IMG/VR virus record: IMGVR_UViG_3300025769_000350
Location: 1-36,476 of that record
Direction: 5' to 3' (one strand)
Source: a virus
DNA: 36,476 bases
The notes below the pieces were generated by a model. That model made no database searches, was not told the DNA's origin, and saw only the letters and a program-made list of their open reading frames with translations. The position numbers and the translations under genes are program-made. This document shows positions 17,689 to 24,554 of this stretch, one piece after another. Each line of letters opens with the position of its first letter. Position 1 is the first letter of the stretch.

Positions 17689-17960
17689 AAGACTTTGACA
17701 TAGCGAAGGCGCTGGCTAGTTTAGTCCCAGTTCTTTTAGCCGCTATGTGGTGGGTCATTTCTTCTATTGGCGAGATACGTTCAGACATTCAGCTGATCCG
17801 CGCCAACCAAATGCAACTTATTAGTCCGAACGGCGAGATTGTTCCAAGCCCGGGCAATGCATTTGCGCGCCAAGAACTAAAAGAGGAAATGCTGGAGCAC
17901 ATTCACGATCTGAAAGTTAGAGTTAAATTGCTAGAAAGGCAAGGTGGAAATGGTAGCTAA
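17685..17960 (+). CDS. Single-TM protein, candidate inner-membrane spanin or holin partner
   Basis: This is a 91-residue protein. The start ATG lies in an ATGA overlap with the preceding frame. A hydrophobic segment (LASLVPVLLAAMWWVISSIG, about residues 10-29) is followed by a polar part and a C-terminal helix (KEEMLEHIHDLKVRVKLLER). Membrane helix plus coiled coil matches the general design of an i-spanin, and a candidate lipoprotein (o-spanin) occurs 1.4 kb downstream. The identity is tentative. Confidence 0.55.
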   Translation: MKDFDIAKALASLVPVLLAAMWWVISSIGEIRSDIQLIRANQMQLISPNGEIVPSPGNAFARQELKEEMLEHIHDLKVRVKLLERQGGNGS

Positions 17961-18222
17961 AAAATATCAGAATCCAAAAGGTGGTTTGAACGAAAAAGGC
18001 CGCAAACACTTTGAGGCGAAGGATGGCGGCAATCTGAAGGCGCCAGTCAAGTCTGGAACAAATCCTCGACGTGTTTCATTCGCCGCACGATTCGCTGGCA
18101 TGAAGGGGCCGATGAAAGATTCTAAAGGCAGGCCAACTCGTAAAGCATTGGCCCTAAAAGCATGGGGCTTTGGCAGTGTCGAGGCCGCAAGAAATTTTGC
18201 TAACAGACATAAGAAGAAGTGA
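17950..18222 (+). CDS. Small basic DUF6321-like protein
   Basis: This protein of about 90 residues begins MVAKKYQNPKGGLNEKGRKH. The central text NLKAPVKSG then RRVSFAARFAGMKGPM and the ending RKALALKAWGFGSVEAARNF are characteristic of the phage DUF6321 family, whose role is unknown. I chose the ATG at 17950; another in-frame ATG at 17944 is equally near the upstream AAGGTGG. It overlaps the previous gene and is strongly basic, like its small neighbours. Confidence 0.75.
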   Translation: MVAKKYQNPKGGLNEKGRKHFEAKDGGNLKAPVKSGTNPRRVSFAARFAGMKGPMKDSKGRPTRKALALKAWGFGSVEAARNFANRHKKK

Positions 18223-18223
18223 C

Positions 18224-18403
18224 ATGGCTAAAAAAGGACTCTACGCGAACATACACGCTAAACGTAAACGAATTGCCGCTGGAAGTGGTGAAAAGATGAA
18301 AAAGCCGGGGACAAAAGGTGCACCAACAGCAGAGCAATTTAAAAAAGCCGCAAAAACAGCAAAAACGCCGAAAAAGAAAAAAAACTCCAGAGCAGCAACG
18401 TGA
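18224..18403 (+). CDS. 59-aa Lys-rich small protein
   Basis: The start is the ATG at 18224, two bases after the preceding stop; longer in-frame starts would lie inside that gene. The product begins MAKKGLYANIHAKRKRIAAG and continues SGEKMKKPGTKGAPTAEQFK. This is a recurring small conserved phage protein of unknown role. The end is a Lys run (TPKKKKNSRAAT) encoded by a tract that includes eight consecutive A residues (18377-18384). The HNH reading frame begins within this gene, and a one-base change at that homopolymer would fuse the two. Confidence 0.7.
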   Translation: MAKKGLYANIHAKRKRIAAGSGEKMKKPGTKGAPTAEQFKKAAKTAKTPKKKKNSRAAT

Positions 18404-18782
18404 CCACCACTTAAAACATAAATACGGCATAGTCTTTTCTGACTATGTTGAGATGGCGTACAAGCAGAACAACAAGTGCTCCATCTGCGGGATGGACGGC
18501 AAAGATACTGGCAAGGGAAAATTATACATTGACCACTGCCACAAGACTGGCAGAATAAGAAAACTGCTATGTCATAACTGCAACAGCAGCATAGGTTTGA
18601 TTGGTGATGACCACAAACTGGCATTCAGGTCAGCATTTTATTTAATTAAGTTTCATGTGAAACACATATGTTTGGACTTGGCACAGAAGTTATATTGGCT
18701 ATTGGCGGTAACATCGTCGGCGTCATATCTGGTCTTGTGGCGAATAGCCAGAAAAGTAAAGCAGATCATCAAAAAATGCTGA
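18318..18782 (+). CDS. Endonuclease VII-type HNH nuclease
   Basis: The clear domain reads LKHKYGIVFSDYVEMAYKQN, then CSIC, LYIDHCHKTGRIRKLLC and CNSSIGL. The two CxxC pairs with the central DHCH metal/catalytic site match the recombination endonuclease VII (T4 gp49-type) HNH fold, used either as resolvase or as a free-standing homing nuclease. The frame opens with GTG at 18318, inside the preceding gene, and its 3' part overlaps the next gene by 115 bases, so only about 18385-18660 shows family sequence. The true start is uncertain: a frameshift fusion from the upstream gene is possible. Being wedged between small conserved genes suggests later insertion. Confidence 0.7.
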   Translation: MHQQQSNLKKPQKQQKRRKRKKTPEQQRDHHLKHKYGIVFSDYVEMAYKQNNKCSICGMDGKDTGKGKLYIDHCHKTGRIRKLLCHNCNSSIGLIGDDHKLAFRSAFYLIKFHVKHICLDLAQKLYWLLAVTSSASYLVLWRIARKVKQIIKKC

Positions 18783-19138
18783 TGGAGCGTTTGACGTTTG
18801 ACGTCGAGCGCATGAAGGCCCAATCCGAAATGTCAAACAAAGAGTTCGAGCTGCGGTCAAAGGATCGGTTCTCGAGCATGACTAGGCGCGTGTTGGTGTT
18901 ATTCTTCATGATCATGATCGCCGTGATTAGTCTGGCTCCAATGTTAGGGACGGTTGATATCGCTGTTCCTGTAGAGATGAAAAGTGGCGGTAAATATTTA
19001 TTGGGTCTGATCGATACTAGCAAGACTTGGATCGAATGGCATACAATCAAAAATGCAGTAATGTTCCGGGAGAACTTCGACACTATTTTGGTGATGATTT
19101 TCTCATTCTATGTTGGCAGTTCAGCTGTTAAGAGGTGA
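18668..19138 (+). CDS. Three-TM membrane protein, holin candidate
   Basis: This 156-residue protein has three hydrophobic segments: about residues 7-26 (VILAIGGNIVGVISGLVA), 74-95 (VLVLFFMIMIAVISLAPML) and 139-154 (TILVMIFSFYVGSSAV). A charged helix lies between the first two. The arrangement resembles the three-TM holin group found in GTA-like elements and marine phages. No endolysin is seen beside it, so assignment as holin rests on topology and on nearby spanin-like candidates. It starts at ATG 18668, within the 3' part of the HNH frame. Confidence 0.55.
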   Translation: MFGLGTEVILAIGGNIVGVISGLVANSQKSKADHQKMLMERLTFDVERMKAQSEMSNKEFELRSKDRFSSMTRRVLVLFFMIMIAVISLAPMLGTVDIAVPVEMKSGGKYLLGLIDTSKTWIEWHTIKNAVMFRENFDTILVMIFSFYVGSSAVKR

Positions 19139-19140
19139 AA

Positions 19141-19251
19141 ATGAAAACTTGTCCTACCTGTCCAAATCCTAGAAGCTGCATGGCAGCTGGCAAATGTCTA
19201 ATGAAGGCAATGGTCAAAACAAAAAGGCCAGCTGCTAAAAAGAAGAAATAA
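19141..19251 (+). CDS. 36-aa Cys-rich basic peptide
   Basis: A short frame starts 2 bases after the previous stop and ends in a one-base overlap with the next ATG. The product ([20 protein letters not shown] then a Lys-rich tail) has four Cys in the pattern CxxCx5CxxxxxC, which could bind zinc, followed by KKKK. It is too short for a family call; overlap and spacing support it as a gene. Confidence 0.55.
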   Translation: MKTCPTCPNPRSCMAAGKCLMKAMVKTKRPAAKKKK

Positions 19252-19388
19252 TGCCGCTCGTTAAAAGCAAATCTAAGAAGGCATTCAAGAAGAACGTCGA
19301 GGCCGAAATCAAAGCTGGCAAGCCGCCTAAACAGGCGGTCGCAATCGCTTACGCTGTAAAGAAGAAAGCTTCGAAGAAAAAGAAATGA
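19251..19388 (+). CDS. 45-aa conserved small phage protein
   Basis: The start ATG overlaps the previous TAA (TAATG); the stop is in an ATGA overlap with the next gene. The product [20 protein letters not shown] followed by [20 protein letters not shown] is a very recurrent small protein in phages of many hosts, recognised by the '(P)[14 protein letters not shown]...[11 protein letters not shown]' pattern. Its function is unknown. It is too short for usual gene finders. Confidence 0.8.
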   Translation: MPLVKSKSKKAFKKNVEAEIKAGKPPKQAVAIAYAVKKKASKKKK

Positions 19389-19612
19389 TCCCCGGACGCA
19401 TCCTTGGCGCGCTCTGCATTGCGCTAGTGTGCCAAGGCTGTTCCATTATGACGGCCAAGAGGATCGTGGAGAAGCTACAGGAGCCGTCAGCGCCTATTTA
19501 TAACATTACCTACGAATGTCCGGCTATGATGCCGCAGACGGTCTTAGAGACCGTCCGGGAGTACATCATCATAGATGCTGAGATGGATCGTCACTTTGAG
19601 GAGTGGACTTAG
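19385..19612 (+). CDS. Putative small lipoprotein (o-spanin candidate)
   Basis: This 75-residue protein starts [20 protein letters not shown]: a positive residue, a hydrophobic core and Cys at 19 after Gly, an imperfect lipobox (VCQGC has Cys instead of Leu at -3). The mature part is short and ends in an acidic helix. A small outer-membrane lipoprotein downstream of single-TM and three-TM proteins fits an o-spanin. It is the last gene of this plus-strand group and faces a convergent minus gene 20 bases away. Confidence 0.5.
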   Translation: MIPGRILGALCIALVCQGCSIMTAKRIVEKLQEPSAPIYNITYECPAMMPQTVLETVREYIIIDAEMDRHFEEWT

Positions 19613-19631
19613 AAGTGGACTGTTTCCGGCC

Positions 19632-20081
19632 TTAGCCGAAGTGTTTTGCACACTCCGGGCCAATGCCAGTCTTGATACTGTCTGGATGAGTAAGAGTGCG
19701 ATTGCAGCGGCAGCAACGGCCCTCGTGCATGATCTCGAAACCGTCCATGTCTCGGCGGTACAACTTCATCAAAACCCACTGTAGCGCTTTAAAACTAGGG
19801 GCATCAGGCTTGCCTTTTTTACCAGCGAGCAATGGATCAGCGTCAACTGGAAGCGCGTACTCTTTAAGGAATCCAATATACTGACTAGCCGCCCAGTCTT
19901 GATTGTCCGGGCCAGCAAGAACGCGCACAAAGTATGGAGCTGCGTCGCGCTCTCTCTCGCGTTTAGCTTGAGTCACTTTGTATGTGAAATGCTTATCAGT
20001 CTTGAGAGACTTGATAGTGAAGACAGCATTACCGCCGTAGATGAACTCAATTGCAGATTTGTGGTCGTCGAATTTGCTCAT
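19632..20081 (-). CDS. DUF6011-type zinc-binding early protein
   Basis: This 149-residue protein starts at ATG 20081 (minus) with AGGAGA upstream. The C-terminal part CCRCNRTLTHPDSIKTGIGP followed by ECAKHFG is the DUF6011 zinc-finger signature (two Cys pairs, 'IGP.CA'). The N-terminal two thirds (FTIKSLKTDKHFTYKV, then ASQYIGFLKEYAL) form a beta-rich domain often found with this finger in phage and bacterial proteins handling DNA or RNA. It is expressed alone from its own promoter at 20135-20164. The function is unknown. Confidence 0.75.
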   Translation of the reverse strand: MSKFDDHKSAIEFIYGGNAVFTIKSLKTDKHFTYKVTQAKRERERDAAPYFVRVLAGPDNQDWAASQYIGFLKEYALPVDADPLLAGKKGKPDAPSFKALQWVLMKLYRRDMDGFEIMHEGRCCRCNRTLTHPDSIKTGIGPECAKHFG

Positions 20082-20134
20082 TTTTTTTCTCCTAGTTTAG
20101 ATCGGTTGGCCAATTCCGCTCGATCGATGGCTCT

Positions 20135-20164
20135 ATTTAACCATGATTGACGCTTTTGTGTCAA
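20135..20164 (-). promoter_or_regulatory. Sigma70-type early promoter P1 with operator-like inverted repeat
   Basis: On the minus strand the -35 is TTGACA (20164-20159), then an 18-base spacer and TTAAAT (20140-20135) as a weak -10. The -35 is part of an inverted repeat TTGAC-N8-GTCAA (20147-20164). A leader box related to that of the other early promoters (GTTTAG on the plus strand, 20095-20100) lies about 30 bases downstream. It would serve the DUF6011 gene. Confidence 0.65.
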
Positions 20165-20173
20165 CACTATGAT

Positions 20174-20202
20174 TAAAAAAAGGCCCACACGAAGTGGGCC
20201 TT
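20174..20202 (-). terminator. Rho-independent terminator of the long early operon
   Basis: On the minus strand AAGGCCCAC (20202-20194), loop TTCGT, then GTGGGCCTT (20188-20180), followed by a T-run (plus-strand A at 20175-20181). It lies 30 bases downstream of the 72-residue protein's stop, ending the minus-strand operon just before promoter P1. Confidence 0.85.
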
Positions 20203-20232
20203 AAAGAAGGAGAAAACTATGAAAAAAGTAAG

Positions 20233-20451
20233 TCAACCAAGCGAATTGAAAGCTTCGTAAACTCGCTCCACTTGATTATAACCGTATTTCTTGGCTAATG
20301 TGAGCGCCTCTGAAGCTTTGTATGTCTTCCCATCGATAAACCTAAACAATGGCTCTCCATCCTTTATCTTATCTATTGCTACAAGATAGTAAGGCCCAAA
20401 CTTAATGTGTTTGATCCTTTTGTTATGTTTTCTTAGATTGAAACTAACCAT
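20233..20451 (-). CDS. 72-aa early protein, function unknown
   Basis: This small basic protein reads MVSFNLRKHNKRIKHIKFGP, then beta-strand text (YYLVAIDKIKDGEPLFRF) and a helix (KASEALTLAKKYGYNQVERV). The start overlaps the stop of the HTH gene upstream by 8 bases. It is the last gene before the operon terminator. No family recognised. Confidence 0.6.
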   Translation of the reverse strand: MVSFNLRKHNKRIKHIKFGPYYLVAIDKIKDGEPLFRFIDGKTYKASEALTLAKKYGYNQVERVYEAFNSLG

Positions 20452-20788
20452 ACATCCCAGCTACCAAATAAAACATCGCGAATATTGCAGCGCATCCTAG
20501 CAGCATCCCGCAGATCCCAATCCAGCTAATTTTGCTAAATAGTAGCGCATTGCGCTCGGGATCTAGGTAGATCTGGTCTTGCTCGATCTTCCCGGTGTAG
20601 AACAGTTGCTCTAACTTTTGCTTATTTTGATCAGACGGCAAGTTAGCGCCGTTTTCCCAATCGCTCACTGTCTTGCGACTAACGCCAAGCATGACGGCAA
20701 GTTCACGCTGGCTAAGTTTAAGTTTAATCCTATGTGTCCGAATGTTATCGGCCGATCTCATGTTTTTAGTCAAGTTCCGTTCCACCAT
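20444..20788 (-). CDS. HTH (Cro/CI-type) regulator with C-terminal membrane anchor
   Basis: This 114-residue protein starts at ATG 20788, chosen because CGGAG precedes it; the frame is open further upstream. Residues about 15-60 form a classic HTH_XRE domain (RTHRIKLKLSQRELAVMLGV then SRKTVSDWENGANLPS). The C-terminal 25 residues are a membrane segment (WIGICGMLLGCAAIFAMFYL). A soluble DNA-binding domain tethered to the membrane is unusual for a phage repressor but known in host regulators. It lies at the distal end of the early operon and overlaps the nuclease gene by 23 bases. Possible targets are the TTGAC-N8-GTCA(A/G) repeats over the early promoters. Confidence 0.8.
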   Translation of the reverse strand: MVERNLTKNMRSADNIRTHRIKLKLSQRELAVMLGVSRKTVSDWENGANLPSDQNKQKLEQLFYTGKIEQDQIYLDPERNALLFSKISWIGICGMLLGCAAIFAMFYLVAGMYG

Positions 20789-21197
20789 AGTTCTCCGTGA
20801 TTGTTGTAGTAAATTCCTCAATTTGAGACTTAGCATCCTCAAATCCTTTAGCGACGATAACAGTTTGCTGCACCGATCTCAAATAATTTATCCAGTCTAA
20901 CTGATTTTTCGACAATGAGCCGCCTTTTTTACGTTTCATCTCGATCCAAAGATTCCAAGCCGGGATCAACATATCTGGGACTCCGGGGGTCACGCCTTCG
21001 CTTTTGAGACGAACAGCGGTTACGATATTTCTGTGACCGCCGTTTGGAATAGCAATGATTCTTACGCCTTCGTAATTTTTCCGAAACCAACTAACAAACT
21101 CTCGCTGCTCAACGTGTTCACTACGACCAACTTCTTTTTGTGACTTTGAAGTAGTTTCCTTCTTTTTTATAGGATATCTCATTTGGTGGAATTCCAT
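20766..21197 (-). CDS. VRR-NUC-type nuclease
   Basis: This 143-residue protein carries the VRR-NUC core: E-Q-R-E-F near residue 31, IIAIPNGG, RLKSEGVTPGVPDMLIPA and WIEMKRKKGGSLSKNQ. The Asp of VPDM, the E-x-K of IEMKR and the later Gln make the PD-(D/E)XK active site, with the short 140-residue length usual for stand-alone phage members. These act on DNA junctions or flaps. The gene overlaps the 3' end of the helicase by up to 77 bases (an internal Met at residue 6 would shorten this), indicating joint expression with the helicase, a pairing seen in many phages. Confidence 0.88.
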   Translation of the reverse strand: MEFHQMRYPIKKKETTSKSQKEVGRSEHVEQREFVSWFRKNYEGVRIIAIPNGGHRNIVTAVRLKSEGVTPGVPDMLIPAWNLWIEMKRKKGGSLSKNQLDWINYLRSVQQTVIVAKGFEDAKSQIEEFTTTITENYGGTELD

Positions 21198-22713
21198 TTA
21201 AGTTAAAAGAGTCACATATCTCATCCAGATCGAAGGCATTCTTTACATCGTCAATGACTCCGGCCTTTCTAGCATGTACATACACTGTCTGGCGCGCTGT
21301 TGTCCCGGCATATCCTTCGTGCGTCAGCGGAAAATACTCTGTTATGATCGGATCACTAAACAATTTTGAGTAGTAAGTCACTTTAATCATTTCTTTGCCG
21401 CTGGCTCGAGACAAATGCGTCTCCCAGCGCCATGAATCTACTAAAAGCTTATCGCCTCCACCGCCCATTATATCGACGTCATGAAGCTTCATCTTTTTCT
21501 CTTTTGGCGGCGGGAACACAAAATGGCATTCTGGGCATTCTTTTACGGCTGGCGGCACTAGACTGTCGCATTGCGGACAGGCTTTAACAGGCGCCTCACC
21601 GTTGCCCTCTGTGGCCTTGTTTGGTGATTTAACGCCAGTAATTGGGCCGTGAGTCTGAACGACGCCAGCGAAATCCAGCACAAGGCAGTGATCCGTGTGA
21701 CTCTTGACTCTCATGCCTCGCCCGGCCATCTGGACATATAGGCCAGCGCTCATTGTGGGCCTCAGCATGGCGATCAAATCGATGTCTGGATAGTCGAAGC
21801 CAGTTGTGAGCACATTGGCGTTTGTTAGCGCCCTGAGTTCGCCAGACTTAAATCTTTTAATTATCTTTTCCCGCTCTGGCTTTGGCGTGTCCCCGGTAAC
21901 GCATTCGGCTGGGATACCGTTCTCGATAAGCAGGTCTTTAATCGCCATAGCGTGTTTCACGCCAGCGCAAAAAAATAACCATGCCTTACGGTCTCCGGCT
22001 ATTTTAATGACTTCCTTAACGGCCTCAGAATTGTTGTGCGGCTGGTTTACAGCTGCCTGTAGTTCTTTCTCGATGTACTCGCCGCCCCGCTTATGAACGC
22101 CCTCAACGCTTAACTTGATCCCGGTCAACTTTGACTTGAGCGGCGCCAAGAATCCATCCTCAACGAGCGCCTCGATCGAGGTCGGCTCGATCAGGTCATC
22201 AAATATGGCTGGTTTATCTGTGATCATCCCGTGGCCGAGTCGATACGGCGTCGCAGTAAGGCCAATGACTCTCAGCGCTGGATTGATGGCCTTTAGCGCG
22301 TCAATCAGTTTGCGATAACCAGTGTTTTGATCTGTGGATATCAGGTGCGCTTCATCGACGATCATGAGGTCGACGTGACCTATTTCGTGCGACTTGTTTC
22401 TGATAGACTGGATGCCAGCAAACGTGATTTGTTGATGGGCCTCTTTACGCCCAATCCCAGCGCTGTATATTCCAAGCGGAGCGTCCGGCCAGTGCATCAA
22501 CATTTTTTCGGCGTTCTGCTCTATCAATTCCTTGACGTGAGTCGCCATCAAAACTCGAGTCTCAGGCCAATTGGTTATGGCGTCTTTGCAAAGCGCCGCA
22601 ACGACGTGAGACTTGCCGCTTCCAGTTGGCAGAACGATACATGGATTGCCATCGTTCGCCCTAAGCCAACTGTACAGCTGCTCAATCGCTAATTTCTGGT
22701 ACTTCCTTAACAT
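21121..22713 (-). CDS. SF2 DEAH-box helicase
   Basis: This is a 530-residue protein. The ATG at 22713 (with GGAGAG upstream) is preferred over an upstream frame extension. Motifs: LRKYQKLAIEQL (Q-like) at 2-13, Walker A PTGSGKS at 29-35, DEAH at 120-123, TAT at 153-155, and motif VI QMAGRGMR at 328-335. A zinc-ribbon with Cys 379, 382, 393 and 396 follows. The C-terminal 130 residues have a separate domain (HDVDIMGGGGDKLL). It resembles the phage helicases grouped with Rad25/UvsW-like enzymes that unwind or anneal branched DNA in replication and recombination. It is flanked by DUF6378 and VRR-NUC genes with overlaps on both sides. Confidence 0.92.
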   Translation of the reverse strand: MLRKYQKLAIEQLYSWLRANDGNPCIVLPTGSGKSHVVAALCKDAITNWPETRVLMATHVKELIEQNAEKMLMHWPDAPLGIYSAGIGRKEAHQQITFAGIQSIRNKSHEIGHVDLMIVDEAHLISTDQNTGYRKLIDALKAINPALRVIGLTATPYRLGHGMITDKPAIFDDLIEPTSIEALVEDGFLAPLKSKLTGIKLSVEGVHKRGGEYIEKELQAAVNQPHNNSEAVKEVIKIAGDRKAWLFFCAGVKHAMAIKDLLIENGIPAECVTGDTPKPEREKIIKRFKSGELRALTNANVLTTGFDYPDIDLIAMLRPTMSAGLYVQMAGRGMRVKSHTDHCLVLDFAGVVQTHGPITGVKSPNKATEGNGEAPVKACPQCDSLVPPAVKECPECHFVFPPPKEKKMKLHDVDIMGGGGDKLLVDSWRWETHLSRASGKEMIKVTYYSKLFSDPIITEYFPLTHEGYAGTTARQTVYVHARKAGVIDDVKNAFDLDEICDSFNLNGIPPNEISYKKEGNYFKVTKRSWS

Positions 22714-22987
22714 TATTAGTTCTCTCCAGCTCATCCGCAACAAGCTTGGCGTATCCACCAATGTCATGCCAAGTGTCGTGGAGATAATAGTTTCCACCAG
22801 CAAGGATCCTCGACATTTTGTTGCAAATCATGTCTATGCTTTCCTTCATCATTGGCGGCATAAATTTATAATTTGGTGATTCTCTGACCACTTTCTTTAG
22901 ACTCTGGCTGATCGCGCTGACCGTGACATAAGGCCCGTACTGGCCGTGGCGCTCCGCAAGTGTTGCTTCAATTGTTTTGTTTGTCAT
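22682..22987 (-). CDS. DUF6378-like early protein
   Basis: This 101-residue protein starts MTNKTIEATLAERHGQYGPY and contains MKESIDMICNKMSRILAGG and HDTWHDIGGYAKLVADEL. The '(T)L.ER...YG', 'KES..MI..K..RIL.G' and 'D.WHDI.GYA.L' pattern is that of the phage DUF6378 family. The family's function is unknown to me; the conserved His/Asp residues and helical content recall all-alpha NTP pyrophosphohydrolase-like folds, which is only a suggestion. It overlaps the nuclease gene upstream by 4 bases and the helicase downstream. Confidence 0.75.
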   Translation of the reverse strand: MTNKTIEATLAERHGQYGPYVTVSAISQSLKKVVRESPNYKFMPPMMKESIDMICNKMSRILAGGNYYLHDTWHDIGGYAKLVADELERTNNVKEVPEISD

Positions 22988-23994
22988 CCGGTTATCTTCC
23001 CATCAAATTGACTACGAATATCCATGACGTCTGGATCCTGATTTACACAAGCTGCTGTGTTCGATACAAGTTCAATGCTGGAAAACGTGTTAGCGTCGCC
23101 TTCACCGTTTCTGATCGCTTTGCCATCGATCATGAACACGGCCTCAGCGTCCGTGCTACTCTCGATCCTTGGCCAAGGCACGACGTCAGGATGAAGAACA
23201 TGCGATGGGCATCCTGTTCGCTGAAACTCTTCAGGTATCCCAGCTGACTCGAATCTTTCGCAGTCCCAAGTGCCATCAGGCATGGGCGTCGAGTGAGCGC
23301 ATGTCCGACAGTTAATCTGCGTAGTTGGTTTTTCCTCGTGACAAATATGGCGAGCCGCACACTGTTTGCAAGTGAAGAACGTTGGATCGTTAGTGATCCT
23401 CGGTGGTGCCTCATTTGCCAATGTAATGAATTCTCCCTTTTTTAAAAGGCGCTCCGCGAACGGCTCATCGAAGTCGATGATCTCTGTGTACATCTCATCA
23501 TTATTTTTGTTCACCGCGACGTACAGCGCCTTGTTGATTTTCTTGCCAAGCATATACAGCTGCATTTGCGCGTAGTGCTGCGGCTTGGTTTCCTTCACGC
23601 CTTTCCTCGAGGTCGAGTCAAATGATCTCTGGTTGTGAGTCTTGAACTCAGCAATCATTGTCTCCGTCTCATGCCCGGGAACGCCGCCAGTAATAATGCC
23701 GTCGACCGAGCCGCTGACGTGATTTCCAAAATCAACTTTAGACTGGTTATCGCCAACTTCTTTGATATTAATGCCAATCGCCCAAAGGTCAGAGACAATT
23801 GTATTCTCCTCGAGGTGGCCTCGACGAAACAACCGCCTCATCCGTCCCGAGAAGTTTTCCTTAAATGCCCAACGGAACATGTACCAAAGGAATCTTTCAC
23901 ACTTGTGACCTAATACAGAGCCGCCCATATGGCCGCGTTGCGTGTCTGTGGTTTTCTGATGGTACTCGTCAATCCGTTCGACAATTTTGCTCAT
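22984..23994 (-). CDS. Cas4-like PD-(D/E)XK nuclease
   Basis: This 336-residue protein starts at ATG 23994, overlapping the upstream TAA by one base. The nuclease core is HVSGSVDGIIT (catalytic Asp) followed by MIAEFKTH (E-x-K) and the helix QHYAQMQLYMLG with the conserved Gln-x3-Tyr pattern of RecB/Cas4-like nucleases. Several Cys (CKQCAARHIC then CRTCAH...DCERF, and a later CPSH) could hold a metal or iron-sulphur cluster as in Cas4/AddB types. It is the likely exonuclease that produces single strands for the Sak4/SSB set in the same operon. The last 70 residues are not recognisable. Confidence 0.85.
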   Translation of the reverse strand: MSKIVERIDEYHQKTTDTQRGHMGGSVLGHKCERFLWYMFRWAFKENFSGRMRRLFRRGHLEENTIVSDLWAIGINIKEVGDNQSKVDFGNHVSGSVDGIITGGVPGHETETMIAEFKTHNQRSFDSTSRKGVKETKPQHYAQMQLYMLGKKINKALYVAVNKNNDEMYTEIIDFDEPFAERLLKKGEFITLANEAPPRITNDPTFFTCKQCAARHICHEEKPTTQINCRTCAHSTPMPDGTWDCERFESAGIPEEFQRTGCPSHVLHPDVVPWPRIESSTDAEAVFMIDGKAIRNGEGDANTFSSIELVSNTAACVNQDPDVMDIRSQFDGKITG

Positions 23995-24278
23995 TAACCA
24001 ACCAACCTTTCTATTTTTAATTTGGATGCGATCCACTCACCTCTACTTGAGATGTGACTTTTCCCATTCTTTAACGAATCATTAACGTAGAGAGCGTACT
24101 CAAGTTTATTAGCAACGTTTCTAATGCACTCCATTCCTTCGTCAGAATAAATCAAGTCCAGCGCATCAGTATTCATCAAAAACACTTCACTTAAAGTTTT
24201 TAATTCTGCGGTCGTCAGGATCAACGAATGCTTCGTGGCATTATCTAAGGCATCTTCTAAGTAATTTTCTAAATCCAT
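23994..24278 (-). CDS. 94-aa acidic early protein, function unknown
   Basis: The start is the ATG at 24278, with GGAGA 5 bases before; a longer frame would begin with TTG at 24290, which lies in the ribosome binding site. The product is helical (MDLENYLEDALDNATKHSLI, then LTTAELKTLSEVFLM). No family recognised. The gene lies just after an internal terminator hairpin, so its expression may depend on partial readthrough. Confidence 0.6.
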   Translation of the reverse strand: MDLENYLEDALDNATKHSLILTTAELKTLSEVFLMNTDALDLIYSDEGMECIRNVANKLEYALYVNDSLKNGKSHISSRGEWIASKLKIERLVG

Positions 24279-24288
24279 TGTTTTCTCC

Positions 24289-24316
24289 AAAAAACATTGA
24301 GGGGCCGAAGCCCCTC
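24289..24316 (-). terminator. Internal terminator-like hairpin in the early operon
   Basis: On the minus strand GAGGGGC (24316-24310), TTCG tetraloop, GCCCCTC (24305-24299), then AATG and six T residues (24294-24289). It lies 7 bases after the Cro-like gene's stop and before the nuclease block, so it probably reduces downstream transcription. Confidence 0.75.
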
Positions 24317-24322
24317 TTGTTA

Positions 24323-24544
24323 TTAAAATCCGACTCTCTCAACTATCAAGTTTGCAATCTTTGGGTCGACCAAGCCAACCACATCAATATCAAACTTTTT
24401 CGAGATAGTCTTCGCATGATTGATCGGGAAATATCCTCTTGACTTGCAATGTGCAATGTACTGCTGAGTTACTCCCAATATTTTGGCCAGATTTTTTTGG
24501 GTTCCGGCTTCATCAATTGCGTGATTAACAAAATTTCGTGCCAT
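24323..24544 (-). CDS. Small Cro/YdaS-like HTH regulator
   Basis: This 73-residue protein starts at ATG 24544, with AAGGAGA upstream. The text HAIDEAGTQKNLAKILGVTQ followed by QYIAHCKSRGYFPINHAK is the short HTH typical of Cro or YdaS-type proteins, in which a Gln-Lys-x-Leu-Ala helix precedes the recognition helix. It ends VDPKIANLIVERVGF. Its central place in the early operon and the hairpin directly after suggest feedback control of early transcription. Confidence 0.78.
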   Translation of the reverse strand: MARNFVNHAIDEAGTQKNLAKILGVTQQYIAHCKSRGYFPINHAKTISKKFDIDVVGLVDPKIANLIVERVGF

Positions 24545-24554
24545 AAAGATCTCC

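Noticed and set aside
19537-19555. Inverted repeat GACGGTCT-TAG-AGACCGTC as a terminator
   Set aside because: It is inside the lipoprotein gene and has no T-run on either side; probably a chance hairpin.
22318-22692. Plus-strand frames opposite the helicase
   Set aside because: Antisense shadows of the SF2 helicase, which shows every motif on the minus strand.
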